A stretch of 64,000 nt of DNA. Source: Maylandia zebra (lineage: Eukaryota; Chordata; Actinopteri; Cichliformes; Cichlidae). A program made the position numbers and the translations under genes. The stretch lies in NCBI RefSeq assembly GCF_041146795.1, contig NC_135184.1:8360967-8424966 (forward strand), given 5' to 3'. Positions 11,816 through 22,688 of the stretch are shown here, piece after piece. The stretch's first letter is position 1, and each line of letters begins with the position of its first letter. Below the pieces are notes generated by a model. It was not told where the DNA came from. It did no database searches and worked only from the letters and a program-made list of their open reading frames with translations.

Positions 11816-12170
11816 ATTTCTGGATTACTGTTAATCTCCATAGAATCAAGAACTCATGTCCAGTTTCACAGCTATGGACCAGTTAATTATGTTTCCAGGT
11901 GATAGTTTGATTCATAGATTCAGCACACAACCATAAGTCTAGGCCTTTTAGTCCAGATTCTCTTCACTTATGTTTGTAAAATGATCAGGGAAGCTACTGC
12001 AATTTTGCCTGACCCAACCCCCGGGCCACGAAACACCCAAAAAGTTGGGGAACACTGGTTAGCTAATGCTGTCGTCAAGTAGCCTATCGCTAGCAAACAA
12101 ACAGCAAGCCAAGTGAGGAACATATGTATAATGCTTACCGTTTATTAAAGGAAAGTATCCTAAATTGACT
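11312..12170 (-). repeat. Right terminal inverted repeat arm of the MULE
   Basis: Reverse complement of window bases 1-560, minisatellite included. The match runs to the very first base of the window, so the true arm probably continues beyond 12170. A palindromic GTATTTCGAAATAC lies at about 12210-12223. Confidence 0.9.
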
Positions 12171-13619
12171 TCAAATTCGGCGGACAGGCGGCGGTTTTTC
12201 GCTTCTTCACTTGTATTTCGAAATACTCGAAGGCGGGTATTTCGAAGTCGCAAAGGAATGACGTCACAAGAAGGTGATTGGTCACTTGCAATGTTGAACC
12301 TGGAACAACATTAATTATGATGATGTGGGAACAATGCTGACACGAGGAAATCAGATCGTCCAGGAAATCAGATCGTCCGTAAAATAAGCACAACATCCTC
12401 TGCAAGAATAAAAGAAAAGCCAGAAAAAGCTCTGTAACACACATACAGTTTCTAGGTCTGACCAACAATCTCCATCACCAACCAGTGTTGCCTTCTACTT
12501 TTAAATATCCTATGAACCTCAAGTAAAGCAGCAATCTGAGAGCGAAATATACCGGCTCCATTCTTTTAGTACAGGTAAGCAGTAATATTCTATAATAACT
12601 TCTCACACCTTCTATTCGAGCGCCCTCTGTCAGACATCATTTACAGTTTCAATAAAGCTGCATTCACAAACACTGCAACCCAGTTTTACTGTTAAGCGAC
12701 AATTACAGTTCACCGTTTTGAGTTGTTTGTATCCACTTATCAGGAACCCGACTATAGTTTGAAAGTCCAGGGCATGCAAAGTTCATTCTTGCACAATGCT
12801 CGACTTTAAAGGGACCATCAGTGTGAAGCACTCTGGAAAGACTGGAGCAAACGGTGGACTGACTTCTTAACAAATCAGTTGTTAAGAACTTCAGTGTGGT
12901 GACTGATTAGTCAATGACTGAACAATCAACAGACTTGTAACCTTTCAGTAACATGTGTGTGCTGTATGAACTATAATATTAAAAAATATTATGTTACTCT
13001 TGTACATGTATTCAAGGATCATGCTGCTAACTCAACAAAAACAATCAGGTCAGATGTTAAAATGACCTGTTTTCTGCATTCTAAAATAATCTACAAACTT
13101 ACCTACAGACCGTTTGTTTTGAAAACAGCTGAAATATAATATGATCATTTCTGGAGCTGATTTGACATCGGCTTTCAGGATATCCAGGAACAGATCGACA
13201 TGTTACATACTACCCTAAAACTCAGTGTAGAAGCGCACGAACGTTTAAGCGGTTAACAAGCGGCGGCTGGCTCGACTGTGGTGGGTAAAAACACCGATGT
13301 CAACACATTAAAGTGAAATAAAATCAGACACTTTTTGCAGGCTGACTTTAAACTCTGCAAAACCGATTTTCTCAAGAATAAACCACTGCAGAAAAGCAAA
13401 CGTCACCCATTATATATATATATAATATATCCTAAAAAATTATATATCTTGTGCTTAACTTTTGCAAATAGGTAATATTTTGATAATTTGGCCGGATATT
13501 TAATGTTGCTACATTCTCGCCGAAATCGTCGCACTATTTTATGCACTAGAAACAGTGCTTTTTCAGAACTTTACTTCCAGTTCTGAATTTCGTTTGAAAT
13601 GCATTCTGGGATACTTGGC
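12171..13619. other. Probable remaining MULE tip then unassigned intergenic DNA
   Basis: The MULE terminus must lie in the first part of this interval, but without the left tip it cannot be placed. No convincing coding exon is seen. A (TA)n tract lies at about 13413-13430. Confidence 0.4.
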
Positions 13620-13990
13620 TAAGGCAAAGTCCAAACAAGTCGTCACCAGAAGCGTACTTTGAGCGTATTTTGAATTTAAAACATATTTGGGCTGCGACTC
13701 AAGTCTGTCTTAAGTCCGCGTGATCACGGGTACTTCGAGAAACAAAACCAACCACCAGACTCATTCGCTTCGGTGAGTTTTGGTTTTAAGAAAAAAAAAA
13801 AAACATCCTTGTAAAACTCTCGGCTGTTGCACATATATGGAGATACATTTGTCTCGAAAGGTTGAAAATAATCTACGATATACAAATGTGCGGACTGAGT
13901 TAATTTTGAGTGCTCACAAATACGTGCTCCAGTCCACATAGATACACAGCAATGTAAACATATGGAAAACTATTTTGCAAGTACTGTACA
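13620..13990 (+). repeat. Unnamed dispersed repeat, copy 1
   Basis: About 370 bp aligns along its length with 28605-28966, same orientation. Shared blocks include CTGCGACTCAAGTC, GTGAGTTTTGGTTTTAAG, TTTTGAGTGCTCACAAAT and the AATGTAAACATA ending. No coding frame or terminal repeat is obvious. Confidence 0.75.
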
Positions 13991-14018
13991 TGTTACAGTA
14001 CAGTGATAATTTACGTAT

Positions 14019-14339
14019 TGAGGTCATATATATATATATATATATATATTATTTTATTTTATTTATTTTTGCCTGTCCCGTTTGGATTTTTAGCCATCAG
14101 AATTGTTGTCTGAAGGCCAAGAAAGATGCCAAGTGGATCATCGTGGCTTTGCCATATTGGTCCATTTAACTGACCTTTATTATAATTATGTATTTATTTT
14201 ATTTTCATTTTTTAAAGATGGGACAGACATGACTGGGGGATAGGACAGGGTTAAAGAAAGAGAGGGTGAGAAAGAAAGAAAAATAGAGGGGAGAAGAGAT
14301 GGTGAGAAAGGGGGGAAGAAAAAAAACCAAAGAGCAACA
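14019..14339. repeat. Simple-sequence tracts: (TA)n and GA-rich
   Basis: A (TA)n run lies at about 14023-14049 and a purine-rich GA/GGGA tract at about 14215-14335. No gene between them. Confidence 0.7.
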
Positions 14340-14397
14340 TAATAAATCCAGGCTGGAGAAATCCAGGCTCATCCAGGCTGGAGAAACTGATCAGGAG
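14340..14397 (+). mobile_element. LINE fragment, 5' side of the Harbinger insertion
   Basis: CCAGGCTGGAGAAACTGATC sequence that becomes continuous with 21385 onward once the Harbinger element and one GAG are removed. Same LINE 3' end as 21385-22040. Confidence 0.65.
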
Positions 14398-14958
14398 GGC
14401 CCTGTTTCAGGAAGCCGGTTTAGAAAACTCAGAGTGAAAAACGACACTCACGGTTGAGTAACCCCGAACTGTCCAACTCGGAATATTCGGTTTCAGAAAG
14501 GCTGATAACAATTAGTTCAATCAACGCGGAGTTGCGTCAACCCCAAGTGAAGCGCGCGGACGAGGATACATAAAGCCCTGATAAGCGGAGCACAGATTAA
14601 GCGAGTCACCATGGAGACGGAGGGAAAGAAGGCGCGGTCAATGTATTTCACAGCGCTTGAGGCCGAAATTCTGATGGCAGCATATGCCGATAACATGCAA
14701 ATTCCGCGGAAAAAAGTAACACAGCCACAGCTGCAAAAGAAAGAGAGCATGCATGGCAAAACATAGCCGACAGAGTCAATGCGTGAGTGTTAATTTAAAC
14801 ATTGATCTAGGGATTTCCACCCATTTAACACGTTATTTTATCATATGTTATTTTATTTGTTATTTTATACATTTTATTTTGTGATGTGATGTGAGCGCAG
14901 GTGCAACCCAACAGGCCCCAAACGTGCCTGGCAGCAAGTAAAAATGAAATATAAAAAT

Positions 14959-16340
14959 TAGAGATGGACCGATCCGATATTACGTATCGGTATCGGTCCG
15001 ATACTGACCTAAATGACTGGATCGGATATCGGAGAAAAATAAAAAAATGTAATCCGATCCATTAAATATCACGAAAGCACCTCACAAAACTTGCAACACG
15101 CCGTAACTCACCTCAGAACGTTAGCATGTCGGAGCAGTATGCATCACGTGATAGAGCGGCTGTGGCATGCGGGACCTGTCGGTGGTCTGGATAGCATTTG
15201 GAGCTTCGCTAGCAACCCGGCATTTCATCTCCGACAAAGTTATCCCCGAGAGAAGTAAAGCAAGTGTGTAAGTCCATCTCTGAATGTTTGTAAAGCATTC
15301 CTGCGTTAAGCTTAACGAGCGACTGCCTCTCGCTCTCCGGCTGCTACTTCAATCGTGAAACTGCTTAAATGATCAGCTGATCGGCTTTTCTGTCGCGAGT
15401 CCGTCTTTGTTTTTGGCCCACTTTGCACCAGAAAGAGGAAACCAGCGGCTGAACAACAGCAGCACGTTTAAGCTTGATAAGCTGTTGTTAGAATTTATTT
15501 AATATTACTTTCTACACCAGGATCTTTTTCTACGTAGCTGACGCTGGTAACTGTGCAGGGGCGGATCTAGCAAAGTTTATCCAGGGGGGCCGATTGTGCC
15601 CCCTTTTCCCAGTTAATGCCCTAAGACATACTTTTCTTTCTTATTCTCATTTAAAATGTCTAGCTTTTAATAAATAATTATCTGACACACAAAGTTTTAA
15701 TTTGATGTAAAATGAATAGAAGTCAATTACTGTATATAGTGACTATTAAGTCTAATATATATACCCTAGTAAGCTATAGTACTTTTTCCTTTGGGAAGGT
15801 ACCATCTGTGCAGTCTGCAATTTTGTTGAAGAAAGATGTTGAATCTATTTAATATTTCTTGAAAAATAATTGATTTCTGTGCATTTTTTTTCACACTGCA
15901 TCAAATTAAGGTTGATTACGTCGATTAAGCATCATGAGGTGGCGCGTGAGGGGTGGTTCCCTATTTTTTATTTATTTATTTTTGTTGTTGCTGGGAGTTG
16001 GAACCCTATTAGTTAGGTTGCTTAATATTTACGCTAAGTACTCTTTAAAATACCAGAATAGGGAGGATGGTGTAGGTCTAAGTTTATTAGATTGATCAGT
16101 ATTGCTGAACTATTAAATATTTTTTTTGTACACAGGTATAACAGAATAGCTTTAGTGTAGTTGTTGTTTTAAACTTGAGTATGAACTTGCAGACTTGCAA
16201 AATGCAGCAAGATATTTTAAAAAACAGTTTTGTTGATTAAAAAAACACTATATCGGATTCATATCGGTATCGGCAGATATCCAAATTTATGATATCGGTA
16301 TCGGTATCGGACATAAAAAAGTGGTATCGTGCCATCTCTA
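14959..16340 (+). mobile_element. Non-autonomous hAT-type element in Harbinger Myb exon 2
   Basis: The 1382-bp element starts TAGAGATGGACCGATCC and ends with the inverted form GCCATCTCTA. Exact 8-bp direct repeats ATAAAAAT flank it at 14951-14958 and 16341-16348. Subterminal regions at both ends are crowded with TATCGGTATCGG-type repeats (14984-15035 and 16252-16313), as expected for transposase binding sites. There is no transposase ORF. Confidence 0.92.
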
Positions 16341-16719
16341 ATAAAAATATAGTCCAAACAGGTAAGGTGTAATTGTATTATGAGCCATAGTGCTTGGTCT
16401 GTTTGTCCGATGTAAATCAATTGCAGTTAGAGGCTACATTAATTTTCTTTCTGTAAGCACTTATTGAAATTATCTGAGCACATTACAAGTACATATTTGC
16501 TTACTCTGTATGCTCAAATGTGACCCGTTATAGCCAACAGAAAAAAAGTGGAGGCCCGAAAAACAGGTGGGGGTCCTCCACCACCACCACTCACAGAGGC
16601 TGAGCAGTTGGCCCTCAGCCAAAACAGTGGGCGCCCTGTGGCCGAAGGCATCTCTGCGGGGACATCCTCTGAGTCAATAACCCCGCAAGACACAAGTGCC
16701 TATGTAACACTGATGTAGC

Positions 16720-17990
16720 ACAGTTTCTTCTCCAGTATTGGCAAACTGGGCATTAGTGGTGGCTTTCTGTTTTGTCGGTCCCAAATGCTGTTTCATCCTT
16801 AATGTCTTTGCTGCCTCTCTGTCCTCTTCAGTTCGAAGGAGTAATAGAAGCTCAGTAAATTTGGGGGGGTTGTGCTTCTTTTGCTTAAGTTGGAGTTCCG
16901 ATATTAGATTGTTATCCCAACATCCCCTGCAGAATTGATTCAACAGTCGGTTGTCTATGTCTTTCTCTAAAACACCCCCTCTTTTTGCTGCATGCTGTAA
17001 TACCACCTGCAGACGTTGCAAATAGGCCGAAGGCTTTTCTCCGCTGTCCTGGAAGGTGTCCATGAACTTGGCGTATAACTCATCTCCATCTTGCACAGTG
17101 CCATAGGCTGAGTCAAGTTGTTTCATATAGACCTCTGGTGGTGTGTCAAGGCTGAGATGCTTTACCATATTACAGGCAGGAGGCAGTAGACTGTCACGAA
17201 TCAGTCTGGTGCGCTGCAGATCAGATATAGATGGATCTTTCAGGGCTAATTCGACCCCTGACCGCCATATATCATAATCTGTCTCTTGGATTGGCCTGGG
17301 CACTTTACCAGAAAACGCTCTCAGTCGATGGAATGCATGCAGCAAGCTGTCCCCACTCCGAACAACGTGTTCCACAACATAGCGTTGTACTTCAGGAGGG
17401 TTGAGATCAGCCGCTGGAATGGAGGCAGAATGCCTCTCTCCGCCGTGCGCTTCAGCACTACTGGTAACAGAAGGGGACTTAGATGGAAGAGGGGCTGGTA
17501 GTGAAGAAGGAAAGACTGAATCGGGAGGGTTTGAATCTTCTAGTTCTGGTTTTGCAACCACTGGAGTCTCTGGGTTGAGCTCTGCAAGGGACCGGCGTAT
17601 CTGGGTCATCCCCTCACTGAGGACTTCTGCATAATCCCTCCCAGATAATTTGGCTATTCTTTTTAAGTCTGCCAAGTAAGTATTTGTCTTGGAACCACTA
17701 ACTCTTGATGCATAAACTTCAGATAGACTTTCAATATGGAGTTTGTCACCTGAATCTGACATAGATGTGTGCGGTAGCAACTGAGACAACCGCGTTAAAG
17801 ATAAACCCGAAGCGTACTCAGCGACAAGCATGTCATTAAATTCAGATTCTGGTGAATCTATAGTAACCTTGCGAGCTATGTCACCATACTGTTCAAGGAA
17901 AAGTACAACTTCATTAACTGAGTGCTCAGTTACTCCGTCAACTAAAACCGCATTTGGGATCTTAATGGCAAGTGTCTCAAAAACTTCCAT
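16720..17990 (-). pseudogene. Gag-like polyprotein, PNMA/Gypsy type, 3' truncated
   Basis: The open frame starts at 17990 and runs about 420 aa before it enters LTR and Harbinger sequence. The N-terminal ~80 aa resemble the PNMA-type leading domain; a Pro/Ser-rich linker follows at about residues 145-180; an alpha-helical capsid-like region covers about residues 205-395 (motifs DYDIWRSGVELALKD, RLIRDSLLPPA, FMDTFQDSGEKPSAYLQRLQ). The usual zinc knuckle and pol are absent because the frame ends at the internal deletion. Capsid-forming potential is unknown. Confidence 0.75.
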
Positions 17991-18069
17991 TATGGGGAAA
18001 AATGAATTGGTGAGTTTGAATATATATTAATTACTAACCAAATCAGCTCCTGGCTGGCTCGCCAAGAAA

Positions 18070-19309
18070 TGTAACACTGATGTAGCGCTAATGAGTTAAT
18101 ACAGGCTAGGGATTGAGTGTGATTTTGTGGTTATTATTAATCAGAAGATTTAGGAATGCTACTGGAGCTGATGGGCAGTAATTAAATACACACAACACAA
18201 AATGCTTTTGCAGGTACCATGTATTTAACCAAAAGCAAAGAAAATTAAGAAAAGAAAATGAAAGCTTAAATAATCATTCCTGCTGTAGCTATTTAATTAA
18301 TAGAAAAACCTAGTGGGGGTGCACAAAAACAACTAAGCAAATTCTTCTGGCTTATACCAAGCAATATAGATTCTCAAAAAAAGTTCCCCATAAATAACAC
18401 ATGTTAACATCGAAAACACTGATCCACACTGAAGTCCATGAGTTTTATCTGAATATCCATGAGAGATGTCCAAGCGCTATTGTCCATAAACGGGGGAACT
18501 GGTGTGTATGATTGTGGAAATCAGTGTATTCGGAAATTACGGGACAGAGCGTCGTCTTTGATAGCTTCCTACCAGTCCAGTGGAAGCTTCAATGCAGAAT
18601 GAGTCCTGCTCCTAGCCGTTCATTGGCTCGCCATCCTTTTTCATACCCAAAAAAGGTTCACCTGGCCTGCATTAAATAAACAAGGCCAATAAGAAATCAC
18701 AAGAATAACATACAAAAATGTCAGCCAATTAAGCTAAATACATTAAGTTATTCTTGTTCCTGTGTACACAATTTATAAAAATAAACAAACAATATATTGG
18801 TTAAATATAATATTTCTAACCAATAAGGATTTAACTGAAAACATTTCAACTGCTACATACATACATACATACTATGTAGCTCCACAACATTTGTTATTCA
18901 ACAACTATCAGTCAAATCAAAATCAAATTGTTTGGACCGGCAGCAGCCGATTAGGGTCAGCTGGTAGCAATACAAACAGTCAATTAAAAGTTCAAACTCA
19001 CCAATTCCGTTCTGTTCAGTGCACAACAACATTATGGCTCTGGCTCACAGTAATCAGCATCTAAGTTGCATAAGTTAGTTGGTGTTAAAAAAATGCATTA
19101 AAACGGGAAAAGCAAATGTTTGCCAATACACACCTGCAACAGCTCTGTCACCTGGCTTGCCTCCACGCATCTGACGGGAGGAAGCCGGGACAGGCTTACT
19201 ATGGCCTACATGCCATTCGATTGGCTGAGCAAAGTCATGTGGTTGGAGTCATGCATTTGTGATGCGTTCAATGGCAGGAAATAAGTGCAGGAAATTACTC
19301 TGGGCTACA
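18070..19309 (-). repeat. Long terminal repeat of the deleted LTR element
   Basis: Starts TGTAACACTG and ends GGGCTACA on the plus strand, consistent with TG...CA termini. Its first 17 bp are repeated at 16703-16719. The promoter and polyadenylation signal were not pinned down. Confidence 0.75.
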
Positions 19310-19876
19310 CCTACATAGGGGGTAAATTCAAAATAATACATGATGTGCATACATCCTTTCTTCACAGTCACCTTTGCAGTGCTGCTCATTCATTTGATAA
19401 ACTCTTTACCATAATGGATTATTTTGTAGTGAAGTTATTTTCCTACTGATTTTGCCTTCCCTCAGTCTTGGTTGTCTTTGAGAGCATAATGACAATGAAG
19501 TGTAAGGTGATTGGTATGTTTGTTAATTGCCATTTGGTCCCTTGTAAGTTATAAGTGACCTGTATAAACCTCATATTCTATCAGTTGATGGTGTACTGCA
19601 TCTGGTGCAGCCTCCTGTTGAGCCAGACCAACATGCAGTTGTGAGTAATACTCCACAGATTATATGAATTTACAGTAGAACAGCAATGTTGTTTATTTCT
19701 TTACTACAGGAAAATAATGAAGAAACATTGACAGCTGTTACAGAGGAGGAAGCAACAGAGACACTTTATGAGGTTTACATCTTTTAATACTTTGTGTACA
19801 GGAAATACAGGCGACCAATAAAGCCAGTTGAACAAAAAATCTGTTTATTCTTCTTTCAACATGTTGAGGTGATGGG

Positions 19877-21164
19877 TCAAAAGAAATGATTGTGACATAT
19901 GGTGTCTCTGACTGCGCTTCCATCTTGTATGTCCGTGGGAGGGTCAGGATGTTCATGGTTTGGATCACTGCTGTTTGGTTCAGAAGGACAGTGTTCTCCT
20001 CTAATTGTGGCAATGTTGTGAAGAATCACACATGCCACAATAATGTCACATGCCCTTTCTGGGGTGACCCTGAGTCTTTGCAGGCACTGGAACCGGGCCT
20101 TAAGCATTCCGATAGTCATTTCAATTCTGGCTCTTGTCCTGCAATGAGCCAGATTATATCGCTGCTGTGGGCCCGGTTCAGGGTCAGGGTAAGGGGTAAG
20201 CAAATAGGGTAAACATGGATACCCCCTATCACCAAGCAAGTAGCCAGTGAACTCTCCTAAGACAGAAGGATACACTTCAGTTCAAATGTCCCTGAAGCAA
20301 TTGGTCTTTATATATTTTAAAGTATTTTCAACTCACCATGTCCAAATTTTGTGCTCAGTGTACATTCACGGAATATTTGTGAGTCATGGACAGAGCCTGG
20401 CCACTTGGCTTCCACATTTGTGATAATGTTGGCAGCATCATATATGATCTTCACAGTGCAGAGAACACAAATTAGCATCCATTACTATAATGAAATAATT
20501 TGTTAGTTTGACATGCTACAGGGAACTATGTACCTGTACATTAATGCTGTGGAAAGACTTCCTGTTCACATAGTCTCCTTCATTTACTGAAGGAGCAATG
20601 ATTGGAATGTGAGTGCCATCTGTACAGCCAATCACGCCTGGGAACCCTGAAAATAAATGTAAAATTTAAGTAGTAGTTCAAGTATCACCACATCATAAAT
20701 TAAGTTTTGGTCATCCTGATACCTGCAATTTTGTGGCATCCCTCTTTGATGAATCTTGTGGGTCTATGACCGGGGAACACCACAAACGAGTACAGGAGAC
20801 GTTTCAGTGCAACTGTAACATTCCTGACTGCCCGACAGACGGTAGCCTTGGAAACGTGCTCAGCGTCACCAATATTATACAGAAAGCTCCCGTTTGCAAA
20901 AAACCGAAGTGCAATACAAATAATATGTACAGAACTGAGAGCATGTCCGCGATGTGTCACATGCGTAATATATGGCCTGAGGATGTTATCCAAATAAATT
21001 ATAGATTGTGCTGAAAAACGGTAACGTTCACACAGAAAATCATCAGGAAATGATAAAATGTCCAAACGCGCTCTAATCACTCTCTCCCGGCGGAGAGCTC
21101 TGCGGAGAATTTGGGCTTCACGATCTACTGGCTCTTCAAGGAAGGGACACGCCATGTCTGACAC
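19877..21164 (-). CDS. PIF/Harbinger transposase (HARBI1-like), intact
   Basis: Exons 21164-20723, 20646-20534, 20448-20337 and 20256-19877 join in phase with canonical introns to give 348 aa, close to the size of vertebrate HARBI1. The N-terminal helical region contains [18 protein letters not shown] and an HTH-like stretch [13 protein letters not shown]. The DDE triad is visible: D in [12 protein letters not shown] in [11 protein letters not shown] and E in [28 protein letters not shown] and ACVILHNIA are family motifs. It cuts and joins Harbinger termini with 3-bp target duplications and needs the Myb partner, which is broken here. It could still act with a partner from another copy (inference). 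Confidence 0.9.
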
Positions 21165-21384
21165 TTCCTACTGTCAGGTTTCCGACAAAGGGGCGGAGAC
21201 AGTCAGGGTTAGTTGTAGTAAACCTGCTAGGGGGCAGGTTAGCTTCACGGCGTGTGTCGTCATAGTGACTCACTCAGGCTGCAGCTGAACTCGCTTTGTG
21301 AAACCGAAAACCCAGAGTTTTCGTTAACTCAGGGTATACTTACTCAGTTTTTCCACTAAACCGGCTTCCTGAAACAGGGCCGAG

Positions 21385-21839
21385 GGCTAGCTCTGTGGTC
21401 GGCATGAAGCTGGACACTCTGGTGACAGTGGCAGAGAAAAGGACATTAAAGAAACTGATGGACATTATGGACAATGCCAGGCATCCTCTGCACACGGCCA
21501 TTAACAACCAGAAGAGTCTGTTCAGTGACAGGTTGCTTCTCCCCAAGACAAGAACTAACAGACTTAAAAACTCCTTTGTCCCACACGCCATCAAACTGTT
21601 TAACTCCTCTCTGGAGGGGAGAGGGAGGGGAAACAGGAGGACAAAGGAGGGGGGAACAACTAAGCTGTAGTGCCTCTGCACCTCACTGTACAATACCTTT
21701 TGTGCAATACTTTTGTAAATAGTCAACAGTGCAATAGACCTCAATACTTGAAATGTGCAATTCACTTGTATTTTTATTTTTTATTCCTATTTATTCTATT
21801 TATCCCCTTCGTATATTTTATTTATATTGTCTCTGTATT

Positions 21840-21919
<80 letters not shown>

Positions 21920-22040
21920 ATTCTGTAACTCTGTAACTTCTGTCGGTGCTGTGCTTTTTTGGAAATCGAATTTCCCAGAGGAACCCACCCGAGGGATTAA
22001 TAAAGTTCTAATCTAATCTAATCTAATCTAATCTAAAAAC
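21385..22040 (+). mobile_element. LINE 3' end with (TCTAA)n tail
   Basis: The frame encodes the C-terminus of a non-LTR retrotransposon ORF2: GMKLDTLVTVAEKRTLKKLM, then NARHPLHTAINNQKSLFS and a KTRTNRLKNSFVPHAIKLFN block, with a stop at about 21668. A 3' UTR with a GT microsatellite follows, then AATAAAGTTCTAATCTAATC and further TCTAA repeats to about 22036. It is severed from its 5' side by the Harbinger element. Confidence 0.8.
21846..21907. repeat. (GT)n microsatellite
   Basis: About 30 GT units followed by a short TA run, in the LINE 3' UTR. The open frames across it are repeat artefacts. Confidence 0.97.
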
Positions 22041-22354
22041 AACACCCTCACAATAAACTAGCTAACAATAGATAACAGTAGATACTTTTTTTTAATTTCA
22101 CCTGTTGGGAATGAAAAAAGAAAACAAGCAGAAGAAAACGAGAGCAATAGAATAAACAACATCACGATGATCTATGGGAATATAACGGTAAATACTAAAT
22201 ATTAAACATTATTGTGCAGCACGTAAGATCAACAGCGCACAGTGTGCTTTGAGGTAGGAGCCAAAAAGGGTGTAGTTTGTGTGTGTGAGCACCCGTGTGT
22301 ACACCTGTAAGCATGAACGCGCTTGTTTTTAAAAGGTTCCTTCATGTAATGATC
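22041..22354. other. No gene seen
   Basis: A+T-rich unique-looking sequence between the LINE tail and a hAT MITE. No ORF or repeat that I can support. Confidence 0.5.
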
Positions 22355-22362
22355 TGCTAGAG

Positions 22363-22680
22363 CAGCGGTCCCCAACCTTTTTTGCCCCACGAACCGGTTT
22401 ATGCCCAAAAACATTTTCACGGACCTTTAAGGTGTTGCGGATAAATACAACATAATAAAACTAGTACCGGTACCGAAAAAAAGAAGATTTATTCATAACA
22501 CACGTGAAAAGACCCAGGAAAACCGAGTTAACGATAAAAACGATAAAAACGATAACAAAATAACGCTGAAAAACGATAAAAACCCTGAAAACCATACATT
22601 TCACACCTGAGCCTCAACTCTCGCGGCCCGGTACCAAACGACTCACGGACCGGTACCGGTCCGGGGATTGGGGACCGCTG
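22363..22680 (+). mobile_element. hAT-type MITE, 318 bp
   Basis: Ends CAGCGGTCCCCAA and its inverted form TTGGGGACCGCTG. Exact 8-bp direct repeats TGCTAGAG flank it at 22355-22362 and 22681-22688. No coding capacity; an ACGATAAAAACG tandem motif lies inside. Confidence 0.92.
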
Positions 22681-22688
22681 TGCTAGAG

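Larger units (their letters stand above)
1..12170 (+). mobile_element. Large Mutator-like (MULE) DNA transposon, left end outside the window
   Basis: The first ~560 bases are the reverse complement of about 11312-12170, apart from a few substitutions, a 15-bp indel and different minisatellite copy numbers. This makes the interval a single element with very long terminal inverted repeats. It carries two convergent genes: a MULE transposase at 735-6066 and a Ulp1 protease/AP-2-like gene at 11216-7918. The left tip lies before base 1 and the repeat may continue past 12170, so neither tip nor the target-site duplication can be read. Near-identity of the arms and open splice-phased reading frames suggest a young element. 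Zisupton elements of fish also pair a SWIM-type finger with a Ulp1 domain, but as a single gene. Here the core reads as MULE. Confidence 0.85.
16703..19309 (-). mobile_element. Deleted Ty3/Gypsy-like LTR retrotransposon: LTR, partial gag, 17 bp of second LTR
   Basis: In minus orientation a ~1.24-kb LTR (19309-18070) is followed by a leader containing GGCGAGCCAGCCAGG as a possible primer-binding region. Then come gag and, directly after gag breaks off, the last 17 bp of the second LTR (16719-16703, plus sense TGTAACACTGATGTAGC). The 4-bp repeat CCTA flanks it (16699-16702, 19310-19313). All of pol and nearly all of the 3' LTR are missing. The insertion splits a Harbinger exon. Confidence 0.82.
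14611..19786 (+). pseudogene. Harbinger Myb-like accessory gene, frameshifted and twice interrupted
   Basis: Exon 1 starts at the ATG at 14611 (RSMYFTALEAEILMAAYAD) and continues in another frame after an A-rich run near 14708, giving AKEREHAWQNIADRVN. This is a one-base frameshift. Exon 2 (about 14901 on) encodes GPKRAWQQVKMKYKN and is split by the hAT element at 14959-16340; its last codons and donor lie at 16349-16362. Exon 3 (about 16533 on) encodes KKVEARKTGGGPPPPPLTEA and is split by the LTR element at 16703-19309. A further acidic exon ends with a stop at about 19786. NAIF1-like proteins of this family bind the TIRs and carry the transposase to the nucleus; this copy cannot do so. Confidence 0.8.
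14398..21381 (-). mobile_element. Full-length PIF/Harbinger transposon with nested insertions
   Basis: Perfect 26-bp inverted termini start GGCCCTGTTTCAGGAAGCC, and the 3-bp direct repeat GAG flanks them (14395-14397, 21382-21384). The element holds the standard Harbinger gene pair: a Myb-like accessory gene on plus and a DDE transposase on minus. Of nearly 7 kb, about 4 kb is later insertions: a hAT element at 14959-16340 and an LTR element at 16703-19309. It sits in a LINE 3' end. Confidence 0.93.

Noticed and set aside
11320..11886. Three overlapping ORFs of 154-188 codons in the right arm
   Set aside because: They arise from a stop-free 25-bp tandem repeat read in three frames (25 is not a multiple of 3), giving the same MSQGQHL/DVPGTTF peptides in each frame.
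1..12170. Calling the large element Zisupton outright
   Set aside because: It shares the SWIM plus Ulp1 theme, but the transposase core reads as MULE and the protease is a separate convergent gene; the tips and target duplication size are not visible.
21670..22016. ORFs rich in Cys-Val repeats
   Set aside because: Translation of the (GT)n microsatellite.
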